From positions 37,271,516 through 37,335,515 of the forward strand of contig NC_057766.1 of the NCBI RefSeq assembly GCF_010389155.1: DNA of 64,000 nucleotides, in the 5' to 3' direction. The position numbers and the translations under genes are program-made. The notes beneath the pieces were generated by a model. The model was not told where the DNA came from, did no database searches, and was given only the letters and a program-made list of their open reading frames with translations. Positions 22,001 through 32,810 of the stretch are shown piece after piece (the stretch's first letter is position 1; every line of letters begins with the position of its first letter). This DNA is from Erigeron canadensis (Eukaryota > Streptophyta > Magnoliopsida > Asterales > Asteraceae).

Positions 22001-23362
22001 ATTGCATGATTAATTACATAAATTTTGCAACTAAAATGTAAAATATAGTTATTTATACCTCTCTTTTGAAGTATTTGTGTGGTTAGAATCCGTAGTCACA
22101 TATATAGTAACTTATTTCTCCTTGTCGTACATGTTTAGCATTACCATGAAATTCTCATTAGATTTAAGCTCAATAAATGACTGATCTACGGCAAACTTGT
22201 CAACAAAAGAAACATTCAAAATCATGTCGTTGTTTGATGGATAATGCTTCATGACCTCTTCAACTAGCAGATTCCAGTTGTATGAGTATAAGTCAATGTA
22301 GATAGACTTTTGAAAGCCAAAGCAATATCTTTTTGTACGTGATTTCTTGGCTAGCCGAAAGAAGCCTCCATATTTCAACTTCAATTTGTACTTAGATGGT
22401 GTTTGCCTAAATGGAGTATTAAGTAGACACATAACTTTACGGATCATAAAGAGATATAATAAGGATAAAATAACTCTTGCAGTAAGAAAAAAATAGAAAC
22501 ATACTCTATAATAGGTGATTCTACCATATATTTCCATCTCGGTCTTGAAGCGTCATGAATAGTAATATCTACATTATCATCCATCTTTGATGCTATTGTC
22601 TAGTATTTACTTTCTGTTATTCAAAAAATTCATGAGCACTCGTATATGTGTAAACACAATAACACATAAACCTCAAAACTACCTAACTAATCTGCAAGTT
22701 CGGAAAAAAAATGAAAACCGCCACATATATACAAATGACAATATCTGCAATAAAATATACCAAAATATTCATAACATGTAGGCTTCTTATTAGCCTGATC
22801 ATATGAAACCCCCATGCCAAATATGCATAATTTAATAATACGGTATGCAGTCAACATTATTAGTTTGATAACAATTCAACATTTTAATAACATCGATCTT
22901 CTTGTATAGTCATTGTTATTATTATGATTACTAATTATTGCAACAGACATTACATCAATACATCTTTTACCACATAATGAGCAATTTAAGAAGTTATCAA
23001 TCACTCGAACATAATGGAAAAAAAATACATTAAAAGAGAGTATTACCATTAACTACTTTGGTTGTGAACCAAGTGATGATTTGATTAGGGATTTAGAAGT
23101 ATGCGTGTTTATCATATCAAAGATCTTGATATATATGATGAAAATTAGCGGGAATCTTTGCCGCCAATAAAAGGGTATTGTGGGGATTAGATGATTTATG
23201 GATAATGATTACTGATTTTTGTGAGTTAATGATAATTAAAATAGTGATTTTGGGGATATATGATATTTTCAGTAATGAGATGGGTACATATGATATTTTA
23301 AAATGGGCTTGGGTTTATTTGATATATGTATTGTTTAATGGGGGTATATATGATATTCTCTC
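19043..23362 (-). mobile_element. Mutator-like element (MULE), full length, degenerate
   Basis: Long terminal inverted repeats of about 200 bp (19043 to ~19240 and ~23165 to 23362) share gag-aat-tcatatataccc ends and internal blocks such as caaaaatca. Flanking 9-mers aataaatta (19034-19042) and aataattaa (23363-23371) match at 7 of 9 positions, as expected for an aged MULE target duplication. The interior encodes a MuDR-type transposase on the minus strand. At 4.3 kb it has the architecture of an autonomous MULE, but premature stops indicate it can no longer make its own transposase. Confidence 0.82.
19739..22584 (-). pseudogene. MuDR-type transposase, disrupted
   Basis: Exons fitted by frame: 22505-22584 (ATG at 22584), 22059-22406, 21625-21988, 20473-21540, one starting at 20394, and a last short exon ending near 19739. 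Domains in order: PB1-like N-terminal domain (YKLKLKYGGFFRLAKKS); acidic linker; Mutator DNA-binding domain (KFPNVVEFRRALNHHALINE); MULE transposase core with acidic residues in SLDACHLKG and ISSDMQKGL; SWIM zinc finger (CSCRVWQVKGLPCVH); and a CCHC zinc knuckle (CLRCGQYGHHQKRC). Lesions: TAA at 22112-22114 inside exon 2; TGA at 20323-20325 where related proteins have Trp, just before the SWIM motif; and at 21541 the expected intron acceptor reads ...ttacg and lacks AG. The protein would bind the TIRs and catalyse cut-and-paste movement. Confidence 0.85.
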
Positions 23363-24041
23363 AATAATTAAAATAGTTAATTTACACTAATAATCGAATG
23401 GGCCAGTTGTGCTGCAGCTGCCTCCGTCAATAAACCCGCAAAAAGGATTCCATGGCTGTGCAACCACTGTTATTTGCAGCTGCCGACGGCCACTTGAATG
23501 AGGAGGTAATTAATGTTTATTTTATCATCTGTTTATTCGTTATTTTTGAGAAATAAATAAACAAGTTAACTATTAAGCAATTTTTTTTAATTAGATTCTA
23601 AGAATTGTTTTTCATTCAGAATAAGGTGTTCTTTTTTACATGCGTAATAAGTGTTCGATGTAATGTCTCACTGAGGTTTGATGGGATGGTGAACCTCTTG
23701 TTATTTATTTAAAGAATATAAGCTTTTGTGGTTTAAACTATAACTTCTCACGGTTAGATTTTTATTCTTTAAAGAAATTTTGTTCCAACTGTGTAGTATC
23801 ACCGACCCTTCCTTTGTTCAGACACGAGAAGCTGGTTATGTGGGGTTCGACACGTGATCTTGGTCAGAGCTACCTGACATCGGGGAAACATATGGGGTAT
23901 TGAAATCAAGTTCCCTAATCCTTTATTTAACTCTCTCTATGAGGTTTGTGATAATGGAGTTCTTATACCTTCGTTAAGGATAATCGAAATTTGTGACATT
24001 TGCAACAGGTGGTTGCCATGGCCCTATAAACATGTGTGACA
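23363..24041 (+). other. Spacer with exon-like fragments
   Basis: At 23451 a short open reading MAVQPLLFAAADGHLNEE ends at a good donor (gaggtaatt); I do not recognise it. At 23992-24054 the block tgtgacatttgcaacaggtgg is present twice, 43 bases apart; the second copy runs into the BUB3-like exon. No intact gene. Confidence 0.35.
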
Positions 24042-24110
24042 TTTGCAACAGGTGGCTGTGATGGATTTGTAAATGTGTTGGATAGAAATAACAAGAAGGG
24101 GCAATACCAG
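24042..24110 (+). pseudogene. BUB3: BUB3-like WD40 exon fragment
   Basis: Twenty-three codons, [20 protein letters not shown] plus QYQ, match the conserved penultimate WD40 repeat of the mitotic checkpoint protein BUB3, which normally has VWDGNNKKRLYQ here. The block ends at a consistent donor (cag|gtacac), so it looks like one genomic exon. Neighbouring BUB3 exons were not found on either side. The Trp of the WD dipeptide is Leu here. The start of the exon is duplicated just upstream. It is best read as a captured or left-behind exon with no function; a lineage of partial BUB3 copies is also possible. Confidence 0.65.
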
Positions 24111-25679
24111 GTACACATTAACTGAGTTTTAGCAGTGTTAACACTTTCACAATATATTTGAGTATTTTGTTTATCTTGTGATTTGGTTATTTTATTTGCG
24201 ATGAATATTTTAATATGATTTCGGTTGATCTAGAATACGAGGTTTTATCTTCATTATGATAAAGCTGCTGCCGTCTGCCGAGTCGTCTAATATGGCAATT
24301 GTTGTCTCAAAAGGTATATGAGATTTTATAATCTTAGGCTGCCTTTGGAGTGGTAACAATTACTTATTTGGTGTTTGTGTGTTCCGTTTACTTGTTATTT
24401 TGAAATTGACAGTTGGGACTATGAAATTTTGGTGTTGGAACTCATTTTTGCAACAAACAACGGTGAAGTTATTTTGCTCCTATGTGAAGTGAATGAAATA
24501 GTCCATTGAACTCATACGATTTTTATAACTTTATATAAGTACTACCCTGTAGTCCTGTACAATTTTTTTTCTAATTTAAGTTGTGACCAAGTTGTTAGTT
24601 TGCGTCATTAACTATTCCACACCAAGTCTATTGTCGAGTTATAAATAGTAACTGTTGTATCCAGATTTTCATGAACTAGAAATTTGTGACTGGTCTTACT
24701 ATAAGTTTTCTATCTCTTTTGTATTGTTTTGCTTTCTCGCGCTTAACTCAAATTTGCATTTACTTATGCATGACATTAACTTGTCTGATTCGAATCAAAA
24801 GAATATCACTTTTTGTGATGATGGCTTTCTGTAAGAATCTTTTGAGTACCCAGTTAATAGATTGCTTGGCCATTCATGTACAACACATGTTTTGGGTTCC
24901 ATTCGAAATCAAAAAGCGCCATATTAGAAATTAGTTATTAACATGTTTTTGGCTTCCATTCAATAATAGTACGATTCATACACCTAGATTGTAGATGTCG
25001 TCTTAGCATGTTTTTGATATTGCATATTTGTAATTAATTGAAGATGTGTCAACCGCAGCCCGGAACCGCCATCTTCACCACTCCGTCATCGCCGTATCCA
25101 CCCTTGCCGTCTCTGTCCTCCAAAATCGCCGTATCAACCTCTACCACCAGTGTTAGATGGGGGGTTTTGTTAGATTGTAAAACGGTGTAAAACTATTCGT
25201 GTATTTTCCGCTACTAATGGAGGGTCTCCTACCCCCGGTTTTTCTCTTCCTACTTGGCACCAACGTGCTCCAACCGAATTCTAGTGTTCCCAACGCCACT
25301 ACTAAAGTGAAGCTTCCATTGCAGTTACTCAATCCCCGTACCACAGTATCTTGCTTCCTTCTTGGCCGATCTGAATTAGAGGTAATTTCCAAGAGATTGT
25401 GTCCAATATTGAGTAGGTACCACCCAATTTTTTAATTTTGACAGAATAATAGAATATTAGTTCTAGGATAGTCAACAAATAACTATACAAATCTCTTATT
25501 TTTGGTATGTTTGTATTCCTTTAGGGACTGAGTACGAGTTTTGACACGGAAAGTGAACCTTATTTCTACTTCGAGGAGACGAGGACTGTGTTAAAAGTAC
25601 AACACCATTCTCATGTGAGAAAATAATTGATCAAGTCTTTATTTATTTTATTAAAATATTATCTTTTATTTAGTCAAAT
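24111..25679. other. Spacer, weak coding-like patches
   Basis: At about 25050-25390 there is a GC-richer patch with CCGCC-type trinucleotides and an open plus-strand reading (25199-25435, starting MYFPLLMEGLLPPVF) that I cannot assign. The rest is AT-rich without recognised features. Confidence 0.35.
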
Positions 25680-28600
25680 TGTTAGTGACATATAGCTGTT
25701 AGCATGTTAGCCTAGTCTTATGGAGTTGTCCTATTTTTTAGCATTAGTTGAGTCATGGCAGTTAGTAGTGGAGTCATGGGTTCATGGGTTCCTATTTTTT
25801 TTCATTTGTACGCCTATATAAAGGCATCTATTTTCATTGAATAATTGAGCACCTGAAAAACACATCTTTAGTGCAAACTCGTCTTTCATTTTATATCAAT
25901 CAATTGTGTGTGTTTCTTGTGTATTGTGTTTTTCATTCAAACAATATATCAAACACCTTCTGGGTTTGATTCTTTGTTCAACAATTTGGTATCAGAGCTA
26001 GGTTACTCGAAAGTACGTCGATTTATTTTCGATTCTAAGATGGGTGATCTTCAAGTCGTTGGTGGAATCAAGAAACTCAACAACCAAAACTACAACTCTT
26101 GGTCTACATGTATCATGTCTTACATGCAAGGCCAAGACTTGTGGGAGGCGATAAACGGGAATGAAGCAACGCAACCTGAAGAAGATGCTAATGGGGTATT
26201 GCGAAAATGGAAGATTAAAGCGGGTAAAGCAATGTTTGTCTTAAAGACAATGGTTGAAGATGATGTGCTGGAGCATATCCGAGATGTACAAACACCGAAA
26301 GAAGCTTGGGATACATTGGCCAAGCTGTTCTCCAAGAAGAACGACACAAAATTACAACTCTTAGAAAGTGAGTAGTTGTCGGTGGCACAGCGCGACATGA
26401 CGATCGCACAATACTTCTTCAAAGTGAAGTCGATATGCCGAGAAATCTCCGAGTTAGATCCAGAGGCTCCAATTGGTGAAGCCAGGATGAAAAGAATTAT
26501 CATCCATGGTATAAGACCAGAATACAGGAAACTTTATTGCTGCTGTACAAGGATGGCAAACACAACCGTCACTTGTAGAACTTGAGAATTTGTTAGCTAG
26601 TCAAGAAGCATTAGCTAAACAAATGGAAGGAGTCTCCATTAAGAATGATGAAGAGGCCCTCTATGCCGATAAAGGTAGGTGGAATTCAAAGCAGCAAAGG
26701 GCAGGTGGATCTAAGAAAAATGGTGACGAAGCCAAAAGCTACAAGGGTAGTAGTAGCTCTCGTGTAACAGCAGGCTCAAAGAATCGTTTCAGTGGGAAAA
26801 AGGTTCCATTTAAATGCTACACTTGTGGGAAACCGTGACATTTAGTAAGGAATTGCAAGCAAAAGAAAGTAATTGAAGGTAATGTTGCCACTTCCAAGAG
26901 TGAAGATGAATGGGATGCTGAGGCATACTATGCTCGAGAAGAAGTAGAGTCGGCCTTTACGGCTACAACCATTGATCACCAGAGTGATTAGATTGTCGAC
27001 TCGGGGTGTTCAAACCATATAACGGGTGACAAGGATAAGCTTCAAAAATTGTCAAAGTACAAAGGAAGTCGGTGGTGGTGATTGCAAATGACTCGAAATT
27101 ACCAATAGCCCATGTTGGTAGTACAATAGTCTCTGTTCAAGATGGTGATCAAGAAGTGTTGTTGGAAGATGTTTATCATGTTCCCGGTATGAAGAAAAAT
27201 CTTCTTTCAGTACCCCAATTAACATCCTCTGGCCAGTATGTTCTATTTGGTCCAGAAGACGTGAGAGTGTATGAACATCTTGAGATTCCAGATAAGTCGG
27301 TGATGAAGGGAAGAAAAGTGGAGTCAGTTTATGTAATGTCAGCCGAGACTGCGTATGTTGACAAGACAAGAAAGAGTGATACAACAGACTTATGGCACAT
27401 GCGGCTAAGTCATGTTGGGTATGACAAGCTTGATTTGATGATGAATAAGTCGATGCTTAAAGGACTCCCACAACTTGAAGTGAGAAAAGAAACCATATGT
27501 GCAGGGTGTCAATATGGAAAAGCACATCAGCTTCCTTATGAAGATTCCCAGTTCAAAGCAAAGCAAGCATTAGAGTTGGTGCATTCTGACTTATTTTGGC
27601 CAGTTAAGCAAGCTTCTGTTCGCGGGCTAAAGTACATGGTGACTTTTATTGATGATTTTTCGAGGTATGTTTGGGTATACTTCCTGAAAAATAAATCTAA
27701 AACTCTATCAAAGTTTAAGGAATTTAAGAGAGAAGCTGAAGCAAAAATGAAAAAGAATATTTTGTGCATTCGTACCGACAATGGGGGAGAATACACTTCA
27801 CATGAGTTTTCAGATTACCTTCAAAAGTGCAAAATACGTCATCAGTTCACATGTCCCAATACTCCTCAGCAAAACGGTGTAGCTGAACGAAAGAATAGAC
27901 ATCTAGCAGAAGCTTGTCGATGTTTGCTCCATTCTAAGAATGTTCCTGGTCGGTTTTGGGCAGAAGCAATGAAAACAGCGGCCTATGTAATCAATAGGCT
28001 TCCGCAACAAAGGTTAGATTTTCACTCACCTTTTGAGAAAATTTGGAATAAAAAGGCTTCTGTTGGCTATTTTCGTGTTTTTGGATGTGTATGCTATGTG
28101 TTCGTTCCTGATGAGTTGCGTAGCAAATTGGAGAAGAAAGCTATGAGGTGCATATTTGTAGGATATGATAGTCAAAGAAAAGGGTGACGATGTTGTGATC
28201 CAACAACAGGGACCTGTCACACATCATGAAATGTGGTGTTTGATGAAGCTTCCTCATGGTGGTCTTCGAACAATGAGGTTCTGCCAGATTCTGATGTTCT
28301 CAAAGGCGTAGTAGAAACCTCTGAAACTCCTGAAACTCAATTGCATTTAGAAGAATCAAAAGTTTCTGAAGATGTTCTAAGACTCGAGGAGGGCGGAGAT
28401 CCAAGCCCATGGCAAACAGGTGTGTATCAAAGGCCATCTAAAGAAGGTGGTCCAAATGAAACAGTAGGGTCACAAACGTTGAGAAGATCAAAAAGAATCA
28501 AAAAGTCAAATCCAAAGTATGCCAATGCTGCTGTTGTAAGAGAAGAAGGTGCAAAAGAACCAGAGTCGTTCGAGGAAGCAGTTGCATATTCTGAATGGGT

Positions 28601-28908
28601 TTAGGCCATGAAGGAGGAAATTGATGCACTAAAGAAAAATCAGACTTGGGAACTTCTACCAAAGCCGAAGGATGTGAAACCTATTTCATGCAAATGGGTG
28701 TACAAGATCAAGCGTAACACTGATGGATCAATAGAGAGATATAAAGCTCGTTTGGTAGCTCGAGAGTTCTCTCAGCAATATGGACTAGATTATGAGGAGA
28801 CTTTTAGTCCAGTTGCAAAAATCACAACTGTACGCGTCTTACTAGCACTTGCAGCAAACAAAAAGTGGAGTTTGTGGCAAATGGACGTGAAGAATGCATT
28901 TTTACACG
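25680..28908 (+). mobile_element. Ty1/Copia retrotransposon, 3'-truncated
   Basis: The 5' LTR (25680-25983, 304 bp; tgttagtgac ... gttcaaca) has a TATATAAA box near 25814. It is followed after three bases by TGGTATCAGAGC (25987-25998), the canonical initiator-tRNA-Met primer-binding site. Gag and pol follow in Copia order. The element stops abruptly inside the reverse transcriptase, right after [12 protein letters not shown] (about 28908), and no RNase H, polypurine tract or 3' LTR is found. Ubiquitin-like sequence on the opposite strand begins at the break. Confidence 0.88.
26040..28908 (+). pseudogene. Copia gag-pol polyprotein, disrupted
   Basis: The reading starts at ATG 26040 (MGDLQVVGGIKKLNNQNYNS). 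Domains in order: UBN2-type gag; CCHC zinc knuckle (CYTCGKP-stop-HLVRNC); aspartic protease (IVDSGCSNHITGD); GAG-pre-integrase (H..H / [10 protein letters not shown]); integrase with the acidic triad in [15 protein letters not shown] and NGVAERKN; and the first part of the reverse transcriptase ([10 protein letters not shown] ... [11 protein letters not shown]). Lesions: TAG 26373-26375, a one-base frameshift near 26530, TGA 26836-26838 in the knuckle, TAG 26989-26991 just before the protease motif, a frameshift near 27070, TGA codons near 28185 and 28228, TAG near 28602, and loss of everything after the early RT. The longest intact block is 27072-28187 (371 codons). It is not capable of autonomous movement. 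Confidence 0.9.
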
Positions 28909-29390
28909 GAGTCCCTATATTCAAGTGCAAGATCAAGGGTGGAGTCCCTATGAATACTGTAGTCAGAAAGGCTAGCGTCATCCTTCTCAAGAAGCATTCC
29001 GGCAAAGTACAGCCTCTGCATGGAAGGCTTAATACGTTTTGTTTATAAAAATCTTGTCTTTGACATCGCCAATAGTGTCGGACCTTTTGACTTCCAGAGA
29101 GAATGTATGGTCTTGATTGACTATATGCACATTTATCTGTATCAACTTGGTCGCGGGTGCAGGGTCGACTGTTATCCAATCCATGTAATACAAAGGGCCA
29201 TTGTGGCCTTGAGGTGGAGGCGAAAGCAGTTTGGGGAAGGTGACTGTTCGCAGGGATGTAGGAATTCCTTCTTTGTCTTGAATCATGCTCAAAATTGTGT
29301 CCAATGTGTCAAAAGATTCAACATCGAGATCAAAGATTTGAGAAATGGTAAAAACTCTTATCGGTATCTGTATAAAATAAAGTAAAAGGA
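28908..29390 (-). pseudogene. Ubiquitin-like repeats, disrupted (3' part)
   Basis: On the minus strand a first ubiquitin-like unit reads FDLDVESFDTLDTILSMIQD then KEGIP, matching the beta2-alpha1 region of ubiquitin. A second unit starts near 29165 with LIQINVHIVNQDHTFSLEVK and RSDTIGDVKDKI. After a frameshift near 29030 it continues with [20 protein letters not shown] and [13 protein letters not shown], the ubiquitin C-terminal half. The terminal Gly-Gly is not present, so conjugation in the manner of true ubiquitin would not be expected. It abuts the truncated Copia RT at 28908. Together with the segment at about 31050-31157 it appears to be one multi-unit ubiquitin-like gene split by insertions. 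Confidence 0.72.
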
Positions 29391-29457
29391 AAAGGTCATC
29401 CCAACAAGAAAATTCACCACCAAGTTTATTGTAATAATTATAAACAGGTTATCTAGA

Positions 29458-30014
29458 CTATGATGCACGGGGACGCCTGATTGGTCAGGGTACCCGTCCC
29501 GGGGACGTTTGGGGGACGGGGACGGCTAGGAATCGGCATGGGGACGTTTCGGATTTGCGGGACGGAGAGGGAAGGGTGCTGGGGACGTTTCCTAGGGTTT
29601 AGTCTTTGTATTCCATTCAATATAGATAACCGACTTATTATGAACTTATACGGGATGTTCATATATACATATACAGCTTACAAATCTCAATTAATATCAT
29701 ATACATCGATATATAAATATCGAACAAAATTCATCAATCATCTCATCAGCCATCAGTTAATCTTTCATCACATCAGGGCATCAGCAGGTCGATCTAAAAT
29801 AAATAACATTATGAAATCTCAATATTACGTATTTTTGGAACATGTAGTATGTTTTGAGTTTACACTTTACATCAATATCTATCTGTTTTGAGTTTCTTTT
29901 ATATATTTTTTATTTTTTATATTTTTTTATTGTTGTATCTTTGTCGTCCCCGTATCTTTTTTTTTTTTGCCATTTTCCGTACCCCTTCGTGGTACCCGTC
30001 TCGGTGCAACCTAG
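29458..30014. mobile_element. hAT-like element with perfect 8-bp target duplication
   Basis: The 557-bp element starts ctatgatgcacggggacg and ends cgtctcggtgcaacctag; these are imperfect terminal inverted repeats. It is flanked on both sides by the identical 8-mer tatctaga (29450-29457 and 30015-30022), diagnostic of hAT-type insertion. The left subterminal region has repeated ggggacg motifs and the right has ccccgtatc/ccgtaccc. It has no transposase. It belongs to the same family as 31796-32263 and sits within the ubiquitin-like gene region. Confidence 0.8.
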
Positions 30015-30022
30015 TATCTAGA

Positions 30023-30504
30023 TATGCATATTTTACCTAAGCTTGAAGAATCAAAAAGTCTCTTGGTTGCAAAAACATGGTACTGATGACTCTTATAGAC
30101 CAACATATATAGAGAAAGTTAATTTGAGAACACCTAATTTCAAAGGGGATGCGAAGACAGGTTTCAACCACACATTTACTTCCTTTTATTCCCCTTCTCT
30201 CCCTTTTATTTCTTTTACCTCGTTTTTTTCTTTATTAGTTAATTTTTTTCTTTTTTTTGATAAAGACCAATTCCAAAAACAAAAAAAATTCAAAAGGCGG
30301 AGTCCGTCAAATAGATCATCCATCACAGATCACCCCTTATGACCTATAACCCCCAGTAGCTACCCCTTATATATATCCTTAAGGGTGAAGCCCGTATATT
30401 AAAAAGAAGAATTTTAAATTGAAAGTGAAAAAAATAGATAAAAAATTTAAAATACAAAGTAAAACATATATCCTTAAGTGTTTAAAAAATGAAGTTTTTA
30501 AGTA
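30023..30504. other. Spacer within split ubiquitin-like gene
   Basis: A plus-strand open stretch at about 30043-30170 (LKNQKVSWLQKHGTDDSYRP and onward) has coding-like composition but no recognised family. The rest is T/A-rich. Confidence 0.3.
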
Positions 30505-30775
30505 TCCTCATGCATTAAAAGTCCACAAAACTAATATAGTGTATAACTAATTATCATTATTTAAGTGTTTAACAACATATTTGTCTGTCAAAATCGAAAA
30601 AATCATGTTTTTTTGTTTTGTGCGTCCATATTGGATGCATATTCATCAAAATGATGTATCCAACAAAAAACGTGAATTTTTCGATTTTAACGGATCAATG
30701 TGTTGTTAAACACTTAAATAATGATAATTAGTTATGAACTATGTTAGTTTTATGGACTTTTAATGCATCAAAATG
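30505..30775. mobile_element. Foldback MITE
   Basis: Two arms of about 110 bp (30505-30615 and 30665-30775) are near-perfect reverse complements. For example catgcattaaaagtcca on the left is mirrored by tggacttttaatgcatc on the right. The loop holds gtccatattggatgcat. No coding capacity. A 24-bp (AT)n tract follows at 30838-30862. Confidence 0.75.
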
Positions 30776-31049
30776 ATGTTTTTAAGTGTTCTCACCGTCA
30801 TTCTTTTAAGAGTGTTCTTACTGGAGTGTTACCCATATGATATATATATATATATATATATACCAATTTAGATAAGCAATAGGCTTCCATATCTAAATAA
30901 AAACTGTTAGGATGCTAAGTAAGTGATCTTTAATTAGATGGTAGCAACATCAATGGATATTGAGTTATGTGCATTACCTTTTGCGGCAATGGTTGTTGCT
31001 TTGTGTGTTTTGGCTGTTGTGGTGGCTGCTGCTTTGCGTTGGAGGTCAA

Positions 31050-31157
31050 TGTTTTCTCCTTTTCTAAGATGTTGGCCACAATTGTCCCAAATGTGTAAGA
31101 CCCATCCACCTCGAGACTCAAGCCGTTATCAATACTACCAATTTTGATGTGATGCAT
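31050..31157 (-). pseudogene. Ubiquitin-like unit, 5' part of the split gene
   Basis: The reading starts at ATG 31157 directly after an acceptor (ttatatag). Residues HIKIGSIDNGLSLEVDGSYT and FGTIVANILEKE align with the first half of ubiquitin. After EKE the sequence turns into a Gln/Pro/Lys-rich stretch (KQQPPQQPKHTKQQPLPQK) and stops near 30930, so the fold is incomplete. An intron placed directly before the start codon is the hallmark layout of plant polyubiquitin genes. I infer that this is the first unit of the gene whose later units lie at 28908-29390. Confidence 0.55.
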
Positions 31158-31428
31158 CTATATAACATGATGCAACGAAAACTATTAACATAAAGTTCCT
31201 TTTGAATATGGCGTTTGGCAAGGAACCGAGTATGACCATTATACATAACAAATAAGACATGATAAATCAACTAGAAAAAAAAAAGGCACGCACACAAATT
31301 AACAAGATTGATAGAGTTTCAGATCAGATGTTGAATAATAGAATATAAAGAACACAGACTAATTCGTAACAAACAAAAAAAATAAAATTCAACAACAAAT
31401 AATAAAAGGGGGAAGAAAAATAACATAC

Positions 31429-31545
31429 CTTGAGAGAGAGAGAGAGAGAAGATTTTCGGTTTTTTCCTTCCTTGTGACTGTGGCGATATATGAAACTTTA
31501 CAAAACAGGAGTACATACATACGGCCGTGTTTTTATAGGTACCCC
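31429..31545 (-). promoter_or_regulatory. TATA box, 5'UTR exon and leader-intron donor of ubiquitin-like gene
   Basis: On the minus strand a ctataaaaaca TATA box lies at about 31530-31542. It is followed by a leader containing a (CT)n run and then a donor aag|gtatgt at 31429/31428. The acceptor before ATG 31157 makes a ~270-nt leader intron. The CT-rich leader plus leader intron is the usual arrangement of strong plant housekeeping promoters. The parts look intact although the coding region is not. Confidence 0.55.
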
Positions 31546-31795
31546 CTCCCATCATCAATACTCTCTCATGCCCCTTAGTTTCTAGTTAATTACAAGCATT
31601 GCCCTCGTCGAGTTAATGAGGTATTTTGGTTCTAAAAATTCACTGTATAACTTTACTTATAATTCGGGAAAAAATTGGTTTATCTCAATTCGAGTTTAAA
31701 AATAAATGAAAAACATTTAATTCTTCATTTTGATGAGAGACGAGAGTTTGCATAAACAAATGGCGAGTAGGTACATAAAACTTATTGAGTATATA

Positions 31796-32263
31796 CTATG
31801 ATGCATCGAAACTCCAGGTAGGTGTACCTGTTTCAGAAACTCCATGGGAACGGAAACTCGTATGAAATGTTTCTTTGAAGTTTCCATATATACCGAAACG
31901 TTTATATGAAGCTTCCATACCGTTTCTAATTAATATTAGCATTTCAATAAGCTTTTTCTATTCCAAAAACAATTGTCGTTTTGCGACTATGCATACCCCC
32001 TAACACAAACCAACTACATTATACAATTAAGATAACCATCAAGCTTTTTCTATTCCAAAATTGATTATTACAAATTTAATCCGTGATCACCGGTTACCAT
32101 TAAGCATATGTTATAGAACTATACATAAATAATTATATATAATCTCTGAAGTCTCAAATCTTTCTCTATATAAAATAAATATATTTTTATTTTTTAATTT
32201 TTTTATTGTCATATCTTTGCCGTACCCATATCTTAAATGTATCCGTTTCGGCGCTGCATAGAG
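31796..32263. mobile_element. hAT-like element, second copy
   Basis: A 468-bp relative of 29458-30014. The left end ctatgatgcatcgaaac and right end gtttcggcgctgcatagag form inverted repeats, and the right subterminal attgtcatatctttgccgta parallels the first copy. Flanks agtatata (31788-31795) and tgtatata (32264-32271) match at 7 of 8 positions. The interior has four or more copies of gaaac-ttc-type motifs. Confidence 0.72.
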
Positions 32264-32810
32264 TGTATATATATCGAGTGATAGATTTAGGATTTTAACT
32301 TACGTAGGTCTTTGTTTCTGAGGTGACAACTCACAACTTAATTGAGACGGATAAAAAAATTAAATGCATGGGAGCAACCTATCACGTCATAAATGCATAC
32401 ATATAATGCGATAACTGTTTTACTATTGTTAATAATGCATACTTTACCAATACCATTAAAAATATTATCATATATAATAAAAAAAAAATACATGTAAAAA
32501 CTAATGAAACTAGTCAGCATAATAATATTAGGCTCGACCAATGAATTTTAAAGTCCTAGTGCAATAATATGAATTAGGCTCTTAATGCATATTTTTTTAC
32601 TTTGAAAGCAAATATAAAGAAACTTTGAATTATGTTAAACCTCAACTATCTTTTTGGAATAAATTCAGGCTCTATACAAATACTATAATTTCTATTTATT
32701 TTATCATGAAACCAACAAACATCTAGAAATGGTTGATAGTGATTGCATATAACGTATCTGTACGTACGAAAAGATTTGCATAAAATGATAGAGAAATATA
32801 TATATATATA
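32264..32810. other. Spacer, nothing recognised
   Basis: AT-rich sequence, ending in a TA microsatellite directly before the Helitron-like end. Confidence 0.4.
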
